The notes beneath the pieces were generated by a model, which was not told the DNA's origin, ran no database searches, and saw only the letters and a program-made list of their open reading frames with translations. From Cunninghamia lanceolata (Eukaryota; Streptophyta; Pinopsida; Cupressales; Cupressaceae): a stretch of DNA of 64,000 bases. The stretch spans positions 17,930,501-17,994,500 of the forward strand of contig BSBN01000888.1 of NCBI GenBank assembly GCA_027924645.1, in the 5' to 3' direction. Shown here one piece after another: positions 1 to 10,687 of this stretch (the stretch's first letter is position 1; each line of letters begins with the position of its first letter). The position numbers and the translations under genes are program-made.

Positions 1-310
1 ATTTTTATATATAATAATATATCTTATTAATTACTCACATAAATATTATATTAAAATATTTATATTTATAATATATCTAGTTAATTAAAATATAAATATA
101 TATATGTCATATATTTTATAATACTTAAATTATATTAAATTAATAATATTATTTATTAACTAATACATATTAATAATATATTTTAAAGAAATATATTATA
201 TATTTAGTTTATATAAGGCTAACTTATTATTTAAATAAACAATTCAATTATAAATCTATAGGGACATGACAACCCTTCCCACTCAAGATTGCTTGTCCTC
301 AAGCAATTAA
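1..310 (-). mobile_element. Partial Ty3-type LTR and adjoining polypurine tract, minus strand
   Basis: Read on the minus strand, a conserved-looking GCTTGAGGACAAGCAATC segment (about 284-307) is followed by a purine-rich run (272-283) and then TGTCATGTCCC starting at 271. That is the order internal end, polypurine tract, 3' LTR start of a plant Ty3 element. The LTR would run from 271 down past the window edge. It is very AT-rich and no coding sequence is visible. The assignment rests on one junction, so it is tentative. Confidence 0.4.
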
Positions 311-540
311 AATTAGGTATCCTAAAGTGATATTTAATAACATTATATTTTATTAGGTTTCCTTATATAAAATAATGTTTCACTCACCAATAATATAAAA
401 TAACCTCTAGAAAATGTAACAAATTAATATAGCTAATAAACTATAGTGCTATAAATAATATAGGGGCCTAAAATAATAATTTATAAATTTGGGTTTACCC
501 TTTTAAATTTTCAGCACTAAATTTACATAAAGGCATTTCT

Positions 541-689
541 ATTTATTTAATTATAAAAAATGTTTTAATGACTACTAATATTATTTTAATGCCATGATTA
601 ACCAATAGCATCAAATAAACATTCCAAACCAAATAACCAAATGTCAAACATACCTGACACAACCAAAGTGAAAATGGAGGGGCACTACA
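541..689 (-). mobile_element. LTR fragment of the A/B/C family
   Basis: On the minus strand this starts TGTAGTGCCCCTCCATTTTCAC at 689, the same start as the LTRs of element C (52258 and 47334). The rest resembles a more internal piece of that LTR around 51460-51570 (AT-rich run, then the ACCAAATGTCAAACATACCTGACAC type sequence). It is therefore an internally deleted LTR relic of the same family that dominates the window. The segment 311-540 between this and the previous feature is AT-rich with nothing recognisable. Confidence 0.5.
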
Positions 690-887
690 AGAGGGGTGAG
701 CCTCTTACTTGGTAGTAGATTGGGAACCTTGTTTTAGATTGATGCATTTATTGTTGAATACAATAGTCCTTATGTGAGGAGAATTTTCGTGGCTACTTCC
801 TTGGGTAAAGATATGGTATCATCTTTAGTGAATGGTCTTAGTTTCTAGGTACCTAAAAACCTTGAAAAATAAAAACCTTAAATTGAT

Positions 888-1169
888 GTGTTGGTCAACT
901 ATAATCTTGAATTTAATTTCAATAAGAAGTGTGTTTATGGTAAGAAAAAAATCATTTATTTTTACTTGAATTATCATAATTCATCTGATATTTTGGATCT
1001 TATTCATTTTTACGTATTTCATCATCTTGATGTTCCTTCAATTGCTACTTCTACATATTATGTTACATTTATTGATTATTATAGCAAAACAACATGGGTA
1101 TATTTTCTAAAGAGTAAATATGAAGTTTTCAATCATTTTATGGAATTTAAACCAATGGTAGAATTATAG
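888..1169 (+). pseudogene. Ty1/copia integrase core relic
   Basis: The 93-codon open stretch ends with a segment typical of the Ty1/copia integrase core between the first and second catalytic acidic residues: TFIDYYSKTTWVYFLKSK followed by EVFNHFMEFKPMVE. In intact relatives this reads FIDDYSR..TW; here the second Asp is Tyr. Upstream residues around HFYVFHHLDVPS match the region after the first catalytic Asp, which is itself replaced. No zinc-binding HHCC, reverse transcriptase or LTR is attached, so this is an orphan degraded fragment, not a gene. It is unrelated to element E by position. Confidence 0.7.
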
Positions 1170-1236
1170 ATTGAAAATATGGGTAAAAGAATGAAGTTGA
1201 GTCCACTTCTCATGGATGTTTCAAACTTAGCCAAAA

Positions 1237-1483
1237 ACCTCAAAATTGAGAAAAACAAAATGAGATCATGTTATGGATCAAGATCTTGAGCCTAAATTCA
1301 AAATGGGATCCCATTTCATAGCGCGATCTCGAGCCTGGGATCATCAAACAGGATCTCATTTCATAAACGTTTTTAATTTTTTTTTAGAATGTCCTGCAAC
1401 CTCATTTTCACCACAAACAAGAGCAAAACTAGAATGGGATCCCAAGTTTGAGATAGCAATTTCCAGCCATCCACCAGTCTAGG
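1237..1483 (+). other. Short repeated GGATC(C/T)CATTTCATA motif region
   Basis: A near-identical motif (GGGATCCCATTTCATA, then GGATCTCATTTCATA) occurs twice about 45 bases apart, with further GGGATC occurrences nearby. A 69-codon open stretch covers it but shows no recognisable domain and a translation biased by the repeats. Probably a decayed repeat. No function is proposed. Confidence 0.3.
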
Positions 1484-3184
1484 TGAGTTATATTTTCCCT
1501 TTTTTCTCATTTTCTAGTATTTTCTTATTTGTATGTAAGTTTATTTTATGTATTTTTGTGAATTAGGTTTTTATATTTGGTTTGAATCTTCCTGCAAAAC
1601 ATATAAACCCTACATTAAATTAAAACTAAAAAATTTACCTTCCACACAAAAAAATTACCCTAAAATAAATTGAAACAAAAATATTTGTACCCTTCAAACA
1701 AAAATACGAACCATATACTAAGATTCAATCACATCTACAAATCAAAAAATAAGCTTTAGTTACCGTTTAATGGTAAACTGACTGCCATTTTAGTTTTAGT
1801 TATATTTTCATTTGCATTGCACTATGTCTAAAATATGTATGCAAATATTTCAAAATCAGATAATACTTAATTTCTTTGAGAAAACAATCTAGATTTGTCT
1901 AAGTTTATTTCATTCCATTATTTAGCACTTATTATTAATTGTTTAATCTAGCCACATATAATTAGAATTTGCAGCACATGGCATTTATATGTACCCATGC
2001 ACACACACCTACTCTCTAATATATTAACATGTACATATAGTTTTCTATTGGCGTAATCCTTGAACCTCCTTTAGGTGCAAGTACTAGTATATATTCTTTT
2101 TTTATGATTGAAATCCCTATGAGGTTTCTAGATATGTTGAATTACGAATAAGATAGAAATTAGTCAAACCTATAGACTAATTACTTAGTTTCACATTAAA
2201 CTATAAAATTAGAATACACATTTCCATACTCTTATCATTCCCTACATATACCTAGTCCATATCATTAGGATCACACATTAGATCCAAGATACAAGAATAA
2301 AATTTATAGAAACCACGATCTAGGAATATGTTAGCATGATCGTATTGGTAATGGAGCATCTAATATTCCCTCTTAAAATATGATTGTTCATTGAGGTTAT
2401 CCTCCTCAAATGGCTTTTGGGGATTAAATTTACCTAAAAATTTACATATAATGTGCATGTGAGATATTTTATTCCATGTCGTTAGTGCAATATATCAATA
2501 TGGTTCAATTAAAATTATAGGAATAAAATGTCAATCAATGGATAACCAAATTTCATCCTAATTGAGCAACTATAATGTAATTATAAAAGTTCTATCCTCT
2601 ATAGGAATCATATCTTTTTATACTTGAATATTTCTATCTATAATTGAAATTACAAAATAAGGACACATTCATCCTAAATATGCAACAACCAAAAAAATAA
2701 TACTAGATATAATAATAACTTTGACTAAGAGAAAACATTCAAAATATTGCTATCATTAAAGAAATAAATGACTTTGACTAAGAGTGAACATTCAAAATAT
2801 ATATATCCTCTTTGAAAAATCCAATTTGATTTGAGAGAATTATGGGCAAAAAAATTGGATTTAGCATGAGGTAAGTAAGAAAGACTAACCTTAATTTATA
2901 TCTTCCATCATTAAATAATTTAATGTTTAAGGAATTTCTTAGGGCATATCTATAAATTTAATTCTCATCATATAATTTATCTCATAGATATCTTCCATAG
3001 TGTGTCTAATCCCTACTACCCCATCTATAAATTTAATTCTCATACCTGTGAGGACCTTGAGTGTTTGGAGGATCTGAATGAGTTTTTAAAATTAATCTAT
3101 TGTAATATAGATTATTATTTTTAAGCCTCAATAGTTGAAACTAATTGATAAAATGGTATTTCATTGAGAGTAATAAGATAAATG
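1484..3184. other. AT-rich DNA with no recognisable gene
   Basis: Stop codons are dense in all frames and no LTR junction, RNA gene or domain was recognised. The right edge is the insertion site of element C; the 5 bases tgaaa at 3185-3189 are one half of its target-site duplication. Confidence 0.6.
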
Positions 3185-3189
3185 TGAAA

Positions 3190-4009
3190 TGTAACGCCCT
3201 GCTAAGGAACCCAGAGGATAATACAACTAAACTTACAAAAAAGATAAATATTTGTTTTTTGTTAAGTGAAAGAAATAACAACAATCATATATTTATTCAT
3301 AACATTTAAATTAAGCTTTATCCTCTAGGGTTCCATGGCTGCATTAGTAACAAGCTCAAATAAGATCTAACCAACATTATGAATTAACTAACAACCTTGG
3401 TTCATTGTATATCTAATTGCATCAGATGAATAAACACACAATTCCATAAATTATATTATCAGATAAATAAGTATCAAGACCCTACACATAAGATCACAAG
3501 TACATAAACAAGTTCCTTTACAAGAGAGTACAACATTACATTGTTTACAATATCACTATCTACATTACATTGGAGTACATACATCAAGATAATAGTACAT
3601 GATTCAATTAATATACAAGACTATAACATGATCATAAGTATCTGTCTTCTCCAGCTAGAGCAAGATATGAAATCTGCCATACAAGGTACATCCTTCTCGT
3701 ACGTGATCAACACCAAGGGAAACCAATGGAGAGAAAATCACAACCACCCGACCATGTGGAACCCTAAGGTCCACCCCCCATGCAAGGAGATACTAATAAG
3801 GTCCCACTAAGAAAATAATCAAGAAAGATAGTAGACTAATAGGTGCAAGGACTACACATGGCTCCAATAAAACACACATTAATATGAACAATGCAAGTAA
3901 CTCAAACATCACTTCCAGCAGCAACCACACAATGAATGGGAAGAGTACAACTAGGGAATGCTAGATTACAGTAGGGAGAAGTGTCATCACATAGCTTGTT
4001 ATGGGTTGT
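3190..4009 (-). mobile_element. Element C 3' LTR, piece 1 (3' end)
   Basis: Minus-strand end of the C LTR. It is recognisable by the GCGTTACA terminus at 3190 and by the block around 3745-3790, whose reverse complement (GGGGTGGACCTTAGGGTTCCACATGG type) also occurs at about 28001 in A and 46131 in B. It ends at the target-site duplication gttgt (4005-4009) made by element D. The open stretch at 3541-3810 is fortuitous. Confidence 0.8.
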
Positions 4010-5664
4010 TGATGTAGGAGCACCATAAGACTTATGTCTTGTTTTGATGTTCATTTTGTTTGTTGATTCAATAAGGTCCTGAAGACCATTTTCTCATGAT
4101 GTAATAAAGGCTATAATGCCATGTTTGAGTGAGCAATCATGCACTCATACATTGTATAGGAGGCAGTCTCATAAAACAATAGAAAGCAATCATGTAAAAC
4201 TTCATATTGTAAGCCTTGTTAAGGCATGCAAAGGAGTCTAAGGTGGTTTTAAGGAGCCTAAATGATGTTTTCAAGGCCTAATCACATTGTAGAGGTATTT
4301 GAAGATTCATAAACACCAATGTCTATGCAAACCAACTAAGGAGTAGTTGAAGTTTTCAAACTGCCCAAAAATAGTTCAAGAAGTTTGAATGGGTTATGGC
4401 TTTCCCCATCAACCAAACTGATCTCAATGGAGTTATCAAGGTATATGCAAGTCTATATAACCTTGAACATGTAAAATGTATGGAGGAGAAGAAGTTAAAA
4501 GCAATACAAACACCATTCTCTGTTGTCTTTCTGTTATTTTTTGAATTTTTCTGTGTTTCCTTCAGAAACAGTCTGCACAATTCTATAGTATGGCATTGGC
4601 ATGAGTTCTAAGTTATTGGAAGGTAAAGTGCGGTAACATACCTCTCATTAAAAGGTGATTTGAGGCTATGACTTTGCATAGAAAACAACTTGTTTACATT
4701 TTCCTTGAGACTATTTTCTGAAATTTCTATTTTCCTTGAGGAAACTCGCTGCATCAGGCCGTACACAGTGAAGGTACAGGTTTATCCTAGTCTCCTCCTA
4801 TTTTTAGTGGATATTACATTGAGTTTTCTGCCATTTGAATGTATTTTTGTGTCTTAACAGTAGCATTGAAAGGAGATATAAGGTTTCTTTCAAAACTAGC
4901 CCACTTAAAACCTAACAAGGGTTTTAGTTGAAATCCATGAATTCTCCTCCATTCCACTGATGTAGGACCTCATAGATCAGTGGGATGGATTTTTGTTGTG
5001 TTATTTCCATGAATTTCATAAAGAGTTTGGATAGAGAAGGTTATTTTCTGTTGTTTATGTGAAGGACCTAACAAAACCATGTGTTAGGTGATGTTTAAAG
5101 GCATATTGAAGGAACCATAGATGCATTTTTGGGAACAATAGATAGTAGAAGTCTAAAACCCACAAAATACTTTGTTTTGGTATGAATTCTAAATTTTCAA
5201 ACCCTTGGTTGAGTTTTGGGCTTGCATTCCATAGTAGTCTCTTTGTAATTTTGGCCTAATTGGGGCTCTAGGTCATAGAGAGGGGTTATTGGTTGAGGTA
5301 TTCTATCCAAAACAACCCATACCCAATTTGGGATATGTGATAGGGAGGCATAATGGGTATCTATGGATTGGATAAGATTTGTATTTGGAGGTCTAAGTCA
5401 GTAGTTATTAGGACTGTTGTCATTTTGTAGGGCTACAAGCCATTTTTGGGGTTTGTGAAGGAAGTACCAATCCTGAGTCTAGGCTGCCTTGACTAATGGA
5501 TGGAATGGGTCCCCTAACATCCCAAACTAGCCTTTCCATGATGATCCATGATTTATTTCTATCGTTCCCACTTTTGTGTAAAGACCTTTGATTTTGGGCT
5601 TTTGAGTGAAAGAGAACCTTGTCTTTCTTGTCCATCTTCTCCTATCCAATTTGTCTCTACATCA
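4010..5664 (+). mobile_element. Element D 5' LTR
   Basis: 1655 bp, with TG...CA ends. It is matched over its length by 10271-10595 plus 18312-19641. A TATA-like box lies at 4454-4460. The short open stretches within it (for example 4396-4611 and its antisense) recur at the same place in the other copy and are not genes. Confidence 0.9.
4454..4460 (+). promoter_or_regulatory. TATA-like box of the D LTR (TATATAA)
   Basis: TATATAA sits in AGTCTATATAACCTTG and is conserved in the other LTR at 18432-18438. The position, about 450 bases into a 1.65-kb LTR, fits a U3 promoter. Start site not determined. Confidence 0.5.
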
Positions 5665-5667
5665 TAA

Positions 5668-5679
5668 TGGTATTAGAGC
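5668..5679 (+). other. Element D primer-binding site
   Basis: TGGTATTAGAGC lies 3 bases after the 5' LTR. It differs at one base from TGGTATCAGAGC, the Met-tRNA-complementary site seen next to the LTRs of elements A and E here. The change is C to T. Confidence 0.8.
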
Positions 5680-5718
5680 CATAAAAGTTTTTTATGTTCA
5701 TGGTATAAGGCTTGGTAT

Positions 5719-6522
5719 ATGTCAGTAGAGGAGAGTGAAGGAGAGGCTATCAATATGCCTCTAAAGGGGATGACCACCGAAGTGGTCAAGAAGTTCAGGG
5801 AGATTGAAGAGAAGATCAAAAGTGGAGTCAAGGAAGCACTCCAAGAAGAGTTGAAGGCATTGAGGATAGGGAAGAGGATAGATGAAGGTTCAAATGAAGA
5901 GGAAAAGAAAGAGGAAGAGGAGGAAGAACAAGAAGAGGTAGAGCTACCGACTGATCAAAATCATTTCCTTGAAGCCATCAAGGCAATTGCCAAGGATTCT
6001 TCAGATGCTCGGATGGAGATTCCCATGTTTAGTGGGAAGATGAATGATGATGAAGCCATGGAGTGGATTGAGGCTCTAAACAACTACTTTGAATAGAAAG
6101 AAGTTCCTAAAAATAAGAGGGTTAAGTTTGCAAAAACTTAACTCAAAGGTGCTACCCTTACATGGTGGAATTACACCCAAGGTGAGAGGGTAATGAATGG
6201 GAAGAGTATGATCTCTTCATGGAGAAGAATGTTAGAGAAGATCAAGTTCCAATTCCTTCCATTAGACTATGAGGTGTAGATCTACAAGATGATGGAAAAT
6301 CTCAAGCAAAGAGATTTGGATGTGGCTACTTACACTGAGGACTTTCACAAATACACTCTTCATTGTGGGTACATGGAGGATTAAAAAGCTAAAGTGGCAA
6401 TGTATCTAAATGGTTTGAGGTTTAATATTCAAGATGAGATAAGTTTATTAACCCCTAAAACCATAGAGAAATTATTTCAAGTGGAATTAAGGGTTGAAGA
6501 GAAGTTGAAGAGAAAAGGTGAG
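5719..6522 (+). pseudogene. Element D gag (capsid) pseudogene
   Basis: The first 125 codons are open. They start with a charged region containing an E/K-rich stretch (about residues 75-95) and reach a retrotransposon-gag-like segment (MEIPMFSGKMNDDEAMEWIE). The frame continues past stop codons into TLTWWNY, then FLPLDYEV and YTEDFHKYTLHCGY, the usual Ty3 Gag core. The four stops in this stretch (after NNYFE, KFAKT, LPLDYEV and CGYMED) each sit where a Gln codon is plausible (CAG to TAG or CAA to TAA). The frame is lost near 6520. In an active element this protein forms the cytoplasmic particle shell; here it cannot be made full length. Confidence 0.8.
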
Positions 6523-6727
6523 TAGTGAAATAGAGGAAGAGGTGGCAGAAATTTCAGAGGTAGGGGCAGTTTTGGGGGCAGAAATTAGTCCCAAAGAAGC
6601 CAAGGGGAATCTAGTTCCAAAGACCAAAGTGGAGAATCTAGTTCTAGAGGAGGCTATAGAGGAAGAAGGCCTAATGGAAGATGTAGATTTGGTGGACCAG
6701 GGAGTGGTCCTAATGTCTTCATAGGAA

Positions 6728-7152
6728 GGTGCTACAATTGCAACCAAGTAGGACATCCAACCTTCAAATTTCCTGAAAAGCAAGCCTTAAGCTCTCATGG
6801 AGGAGAGAGAAGAAACCAACTAATCCAAGAGAAAGATTGCCAAAGTGTCAACTCTCCAATTGGAAGTGCAGCCCTGGTCCATGAAGGAGAAAGTTTGATG
6901 ATGAGAAGAACCATGTTGAAGGTGCCTCAAACAAAAGAACCCACTCAAAGGAAGACATTGTTCAGGACAACATGCAAGGCCTATGTTAAGATTTGCAAGG
7001 TAATTTTTGATTCAGGCTCAATTGAAAATTTGGTTTCCATTCAAATGGTAGACAAGTTGAAATTTGAAATAGGAGAATATAAGGACAAGATTTTGTGTGA
7101 TAATTCTGATGGATGCTTGTCATTTTCTATTAGGATGCCAATGGCAATATGA
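6728..7152 (+). pseudogene. Element D nucleocapsid zinc knuckle and aspartic protease remnant
   Basis: At 6730-6771 the translation reads CYNCNQVGHPTFKF, a CX2CX4HX4C zinc knuckle whose last Cys is Phe. Further on, around 7000-7030, VIFDSGSIENLVS matches the active-site region (D-S-G) of Ty3 proteases. The knuckle and protease are not joined by one clean reading frame, and the downstream reverse transcriptase is in another frame from about 7105. The intervening K/E-rich stretch (about 6520-6720) is a shifted part of gag. Confidence 0.7.
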
Positions 7153-8303
7153 AGTTCAATCACAACATGATGGTAAAACTAATTCTTTCATCATAACTAA
7201 GAATGGTAGAAAGTATAGAATGGATCCATTGCCTGATGAACATGTAGAAAAGAATGTTGGGTCAAATGTCATGATTGTGATTTATAAAGAGTTTCTAGAT
7301 GCCCTTAGGGAGGAAGGAACCCAAGGGTATGCTCTGATTTTGAAGCCTAAAAACAGTCCTAGTTTGCATGATCCTAGTAAGGAAGAATTTCCTAATGAGG
7401 TGCAACAATTGCTAGAGAAGTATAAGAGGATTATGGTAGAAGAAATGCCTAATGAGTTGCCACCTATTAGGGACATAAGCCATCAAATTGACTTCATACC
7501 GGTATCTACTTTGCCAAACAAAGTAGCCTACAAGATGACACCTTCACAAAATGAAGAGATTGTCAAGCAAGTGCAAGAATTGTTGGATAAGGGATTGGTG
7601 AGAAAGAGTCTCAGCCCATGTGCTGTCCCAATTGTCCTAGCCCCTAAAAAGGATGGTAAATGGAGGTTGTGCATTGATTCTAGAGCCATTAATAAGATTA
7701 CCATAAGATATAGGTTTCCTATGCCAAGGATTAAGGACCTAATGGACTGTTTGGGAGCGGCTAGATACTTTTCTAAGATTGATCTTAAGAGTGGATATCA
7801 TCAAATTAGGATCAAACAAGGGGATGAATGGAAGACAACATTCAAAACCAATGAGGGTCTTTATGAGTGGTTGGTGATGCCATTTGGTCTATCTAATGCC
7901 CCAAGTACTTTTATGCATCTCATGAATGAAGTGTTGAAGGATTTCATTGGCAAATTTGTTGTGGTATATTTGGATGAAATTCTTGTTTTCAGTAGGACTA
8001 AGGAAGAGCATTTGCAACATTTGGATCAGGTTTTGAGGAAGCTACATGATGAACAGTTGATGATCAACGTGGAAAAGAGTGTCTTCATGAAGGAAGAACT
8101 CACCTATCTTGGTTTTGTGATTTCATAAGATAGTTTGAAGATGGATCCAACAAAGGTAGAATCCATTTTATCATGGCCAACTCCAAAAACAATAGGTGAT
8201 GTGAAAAGTTTTCGTGGTTTGGCAACATTTTATAGAAAATTCATAAGGAGTTTTAGTCATATTTGTGCACCAATTTTTGATACCATGAAAGGGGGGTAGA
8301 AAT
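7097..8303 (+). pseudogene. Element D reverse transcriptase
   Basis: An open run of 343 codons (to 8128) continues past one stop to about 8300. Recognisable Ty3 reverse transcriptase blocks in order are: IDFIPVSTLPNKVAYKM (entry), PKKDGKWRLCIDSRAINKIT, FSKIDLKSGYHQIRI (first catalytic Asp), TTFKTNEGLYEWLVMPFGL, VVVYLDEILVFS and LTYLGFVIS. The catalytic YXDD motif reads YLDE, so the last Asp is Glu. After 8128 come connection residues ([19 protein letters not shown]), then a frameshift near 8300. In life it copies the element RNA into DNA within the particle. Confidence 0.9.
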
Positions 8304-8363
8304 GTAAGCAATGATTCTTTTGAAATTCTAAAACAAAAGGTAGCACAATAGCCCATACTTTTT

Positions 8364-8714
8364 TTGCTCGACTTTAATAAGTTGTTTGTTGTAGAATGTG
8401 ATGCTAGTAACCTTGCAATAGGGGTTGTCCTAAGTCAAGAAGGCAGGCCTATTGCTTTATTTAGTGAAAAATTGAATGATGCTAAGAGAAAGTACTCTAC
8501 TTATGATTTGGAATTGTATGCAATGGTACAAGCTTTGAAAAAATGGAGGCACTATCTTTTGCCAAAAGAATTTATTGATTATACTAACAACCATGCACTT
8601 AGTTTTCTGAATTCACAAGAGAAGCTCAATCATAGGCATATGAAATGGGTTGAGCAACTCCAAGCTATACTTTTTCAATCAAACACAAGAAGGGGTAGGC
8701 TAACAAAGTGGTAG
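8364..8714 (+). pseudogene. Element D RNase H
   Basis: Ty3-type RNase H follows directly on the reverse transcriptase but in another frame. Motifs seen are VVECDASNLAIGVVLSQ (first catalytic Asp in ECDAS), SEKLNDAKRKYSTYDLELYA (catalytic Glu region) and YTNNHALSFL, where the usual D of TDHxxL is N. The stop at 8712-8714 separates it from the linker to integrase (8715-9011). Confidence 0.85.
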
Positions 8715-10067
8715 ATGCATTTGAGTAGAAGGGTGTGTATGGTTCAAGAAATTCAGTCGCAAAGTGTAGGGGTTGATGCTCTCAAACATATGTATCAGGA
8801 TGATGAAGATTTCAAGGAGGTATATGAACTTTGTTCACAATTTTCAGACTCTTATCATTATGACTTTTCTAAGTTTTTGTTGCAGCAGGTGTTGTTGTTC
8901 AAAGGCAGCCAACTATGTGTTCCTAGGTGTTCCATGAGGGAGAACATCATAAAGGAAAAATATTGTGGTGGACATGGAGGTCACTTTGGGTTGAATAAAA
9001 CATTGGATTAGGTGAAGAGGTTTTATTTTTGGCCTAAAATGCAATCAGATATCAGAAAATTTGTTGAATGTTGTAGTATTTGTCAAAGGGAAAAGGGTAC
9101 TTCATCTAATGCTGGTCTATATCAGCCACTTCCTATTCCTAATAGGCCATAGGAAATTATTAGCATAGATTTTGTCTTGGGTCTTCCTAGGACTCATAGA
9201 GGCATTGATAGTGTATTTGTTGTGGTGGATAGATTGAGTAAGATGGTTCATTTATTTCCATGTAAATGCACTAATGATGCTTCTCACATTGATGGTTTGT
9301 TCTTCAAAGAGATTGTTAGAATCCATGGTTTGCCTCTTAACATTGTGACTAACAAGGATCAAAAGTTTGTAGGCCACTTTTGGTGCACTTTGTGGAAGAA
9401 GTTGGGTACTCAATTGTCATTTACTTCAGCCTATCACCCTCAGACTGATGGCCAAACTGAGATGGTGAATAGGTCCTTAGGAAATCTTCTCAAGTGTCTT
9501 ACCAAACAACATGGAGAGGCATGGGATATGATCATCCCTCAAGCAGAGTTTCCCTATAATGATTCCACCAATAGGTGCACAAGAAGGAGTCCATTTGAGA
9601 TTGTTTATGGAATTCATCCAAGAGGTATTCTTGAATTGAGAGATCTCCATGGATTGGAAAGGAAAAGTGATCAAGGTGAAGACTTTGCATTGGCCATGAA
9701 AGACATCCATGATAATGTCAAGGAAACTCTTTGAAAGAACAATGACAAGTACAAGGAGAAAGCCAATGAGAGAAGGAGAGATGTACAATATAAGGTTGGG
9801 GATTTGGTCATGGCACATTTGAAGAAGGAAAGACTTCCTAAGGGGCAGCCAACCAAACTTCTCATGAAGAAGATAGGACCATGCCAGATTGTGCACAAGT
9901 TTGGGCCCAATGCCTATGAGATTGAACTTCCTCAAGGCTTGGCCATATCCCCTATCTTCAATTTTTTAGATTCATTCCCTTTTAAAGGTGATTCTAATGC
10001 AGATTCAGGGGCAGATATGACAGTAGCAGGAGATGAAGATTGGGTCACGGGTCTTCCACCCAATTAA
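8715..10067 (+). pseudogene. Element D integrase
   Basis: All recognisable parts are in one frame, broken by stops at about 9009, 9150 and 9732. The zinc-binding HHCC region is GGHGGHFGLNKTL then CCSICQREKG. The catalytic core has SIDFVLGLP (first Asp), IVTNKDQKF (the usual second catalytic Asp in SDRD is Asn here) and YHPQTDGQTEMVNRSL (Glu). The C-terminal region has VGDLVMAHLKKERLPKGQ and GPCQIVHKFGPNAYEIELP. It would insert element cDNA into chromatin; with the Asn and the stops it is inactive. Confidence 0.9.
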
Positions 10068-10247
10068 CCATTGAAGTTGGAATGCATTCTTGACACCAAG
10101 GTCTTGAAGAAGACAAGGAAGAAGACATACAAATAGTTCCTTGTAAAATGGAGTGGCTTACCCATTGAAGATACCACTTGGATGAGTGAAGAAGACATCT
10201 TGAAGCATGGTGTCACAGTTGCTGATCTACTTCCTCAAGAGACTTGA
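10068..10247 (+). pseudogene. Element D C-terminal chromodomain
   Basis: Just after a stop at 10065-10067 the same frame continues with LECILDTKVLKKTRKKTYK, a stop, then FLVKWSGLPIEDTTWMSEEDI and ends at the stop near 10245. The aromatic/KW..W pattern is a chromodomain fused to integrase, which defines chromoviruses and is thought to steer insertion to heterochromatin. The internal stop falls where YKQFLVKW-like relatives have Gln, again CAG to TAG. This places D among chromoviruses with good confidence; the sub-lineage is not assigned. Confidence 0.85.
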
Positions 10248-10257
10248 GCTCTCTTTC

Positions 10258-10270
10258 CACCTAGGGAGTA
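10258..10270 (+). other. Element D polypurine tract
   Basis: CACCTAGGGAGTA lies immediately before the 3' LTR start TGGTGCAGG. It is purine-rich but interrupted, as expected for an old element. Confidence 0.55.
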
Positions 10271-10687
10271 TGGTGCAGGAGCACCATAAGACTTACGTCT
10301 TGTTTTGATGTTCATTTTGTTTGTTGATTCAATAAGGTCCTGAAGACCATTTTCTCATGATGTAATAAAGGCTATAATGCCATGTTTGTAGTGATCAATC
10401 ATGCACTCATAAATTGTATAGGAGGCAGTCTCATAAAACCATAAAAGACAGCCATGTAAAACTTCATATTGTAAGCCTTGTTATGGCATGTCAAGGAGTC
10501 TAAGGTGGTGTCAATGAGCCTAAATGACTTGTTCAAGGCCTAATCACATTGTAGAGGTGTTTGAAGATTTAGACACCAATGTCTATGTAAACCAATGTCA
10601 TTCATTAAAATACATACAAACCTTCAACTACAATACTTATTTGGTACATCTGCATTCCATTTGAATTCCATGGCTTTCTAGGGTTTT

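Noticed and set aside
4005..4020. D LTR starting at TGTAGGAGC (4013)
   Set aside because: Starting at TGATGTA (4010) gives perfect TGATGTA/TACATCA terminal repeats and an exact gttgt duplication; 4013 does not.
6487..6783. Minus-strand open stretch of 98 codons across D gag
   Set aside because: Shadow of a purine-rich gag/nucleocapsid region on the plus strand.
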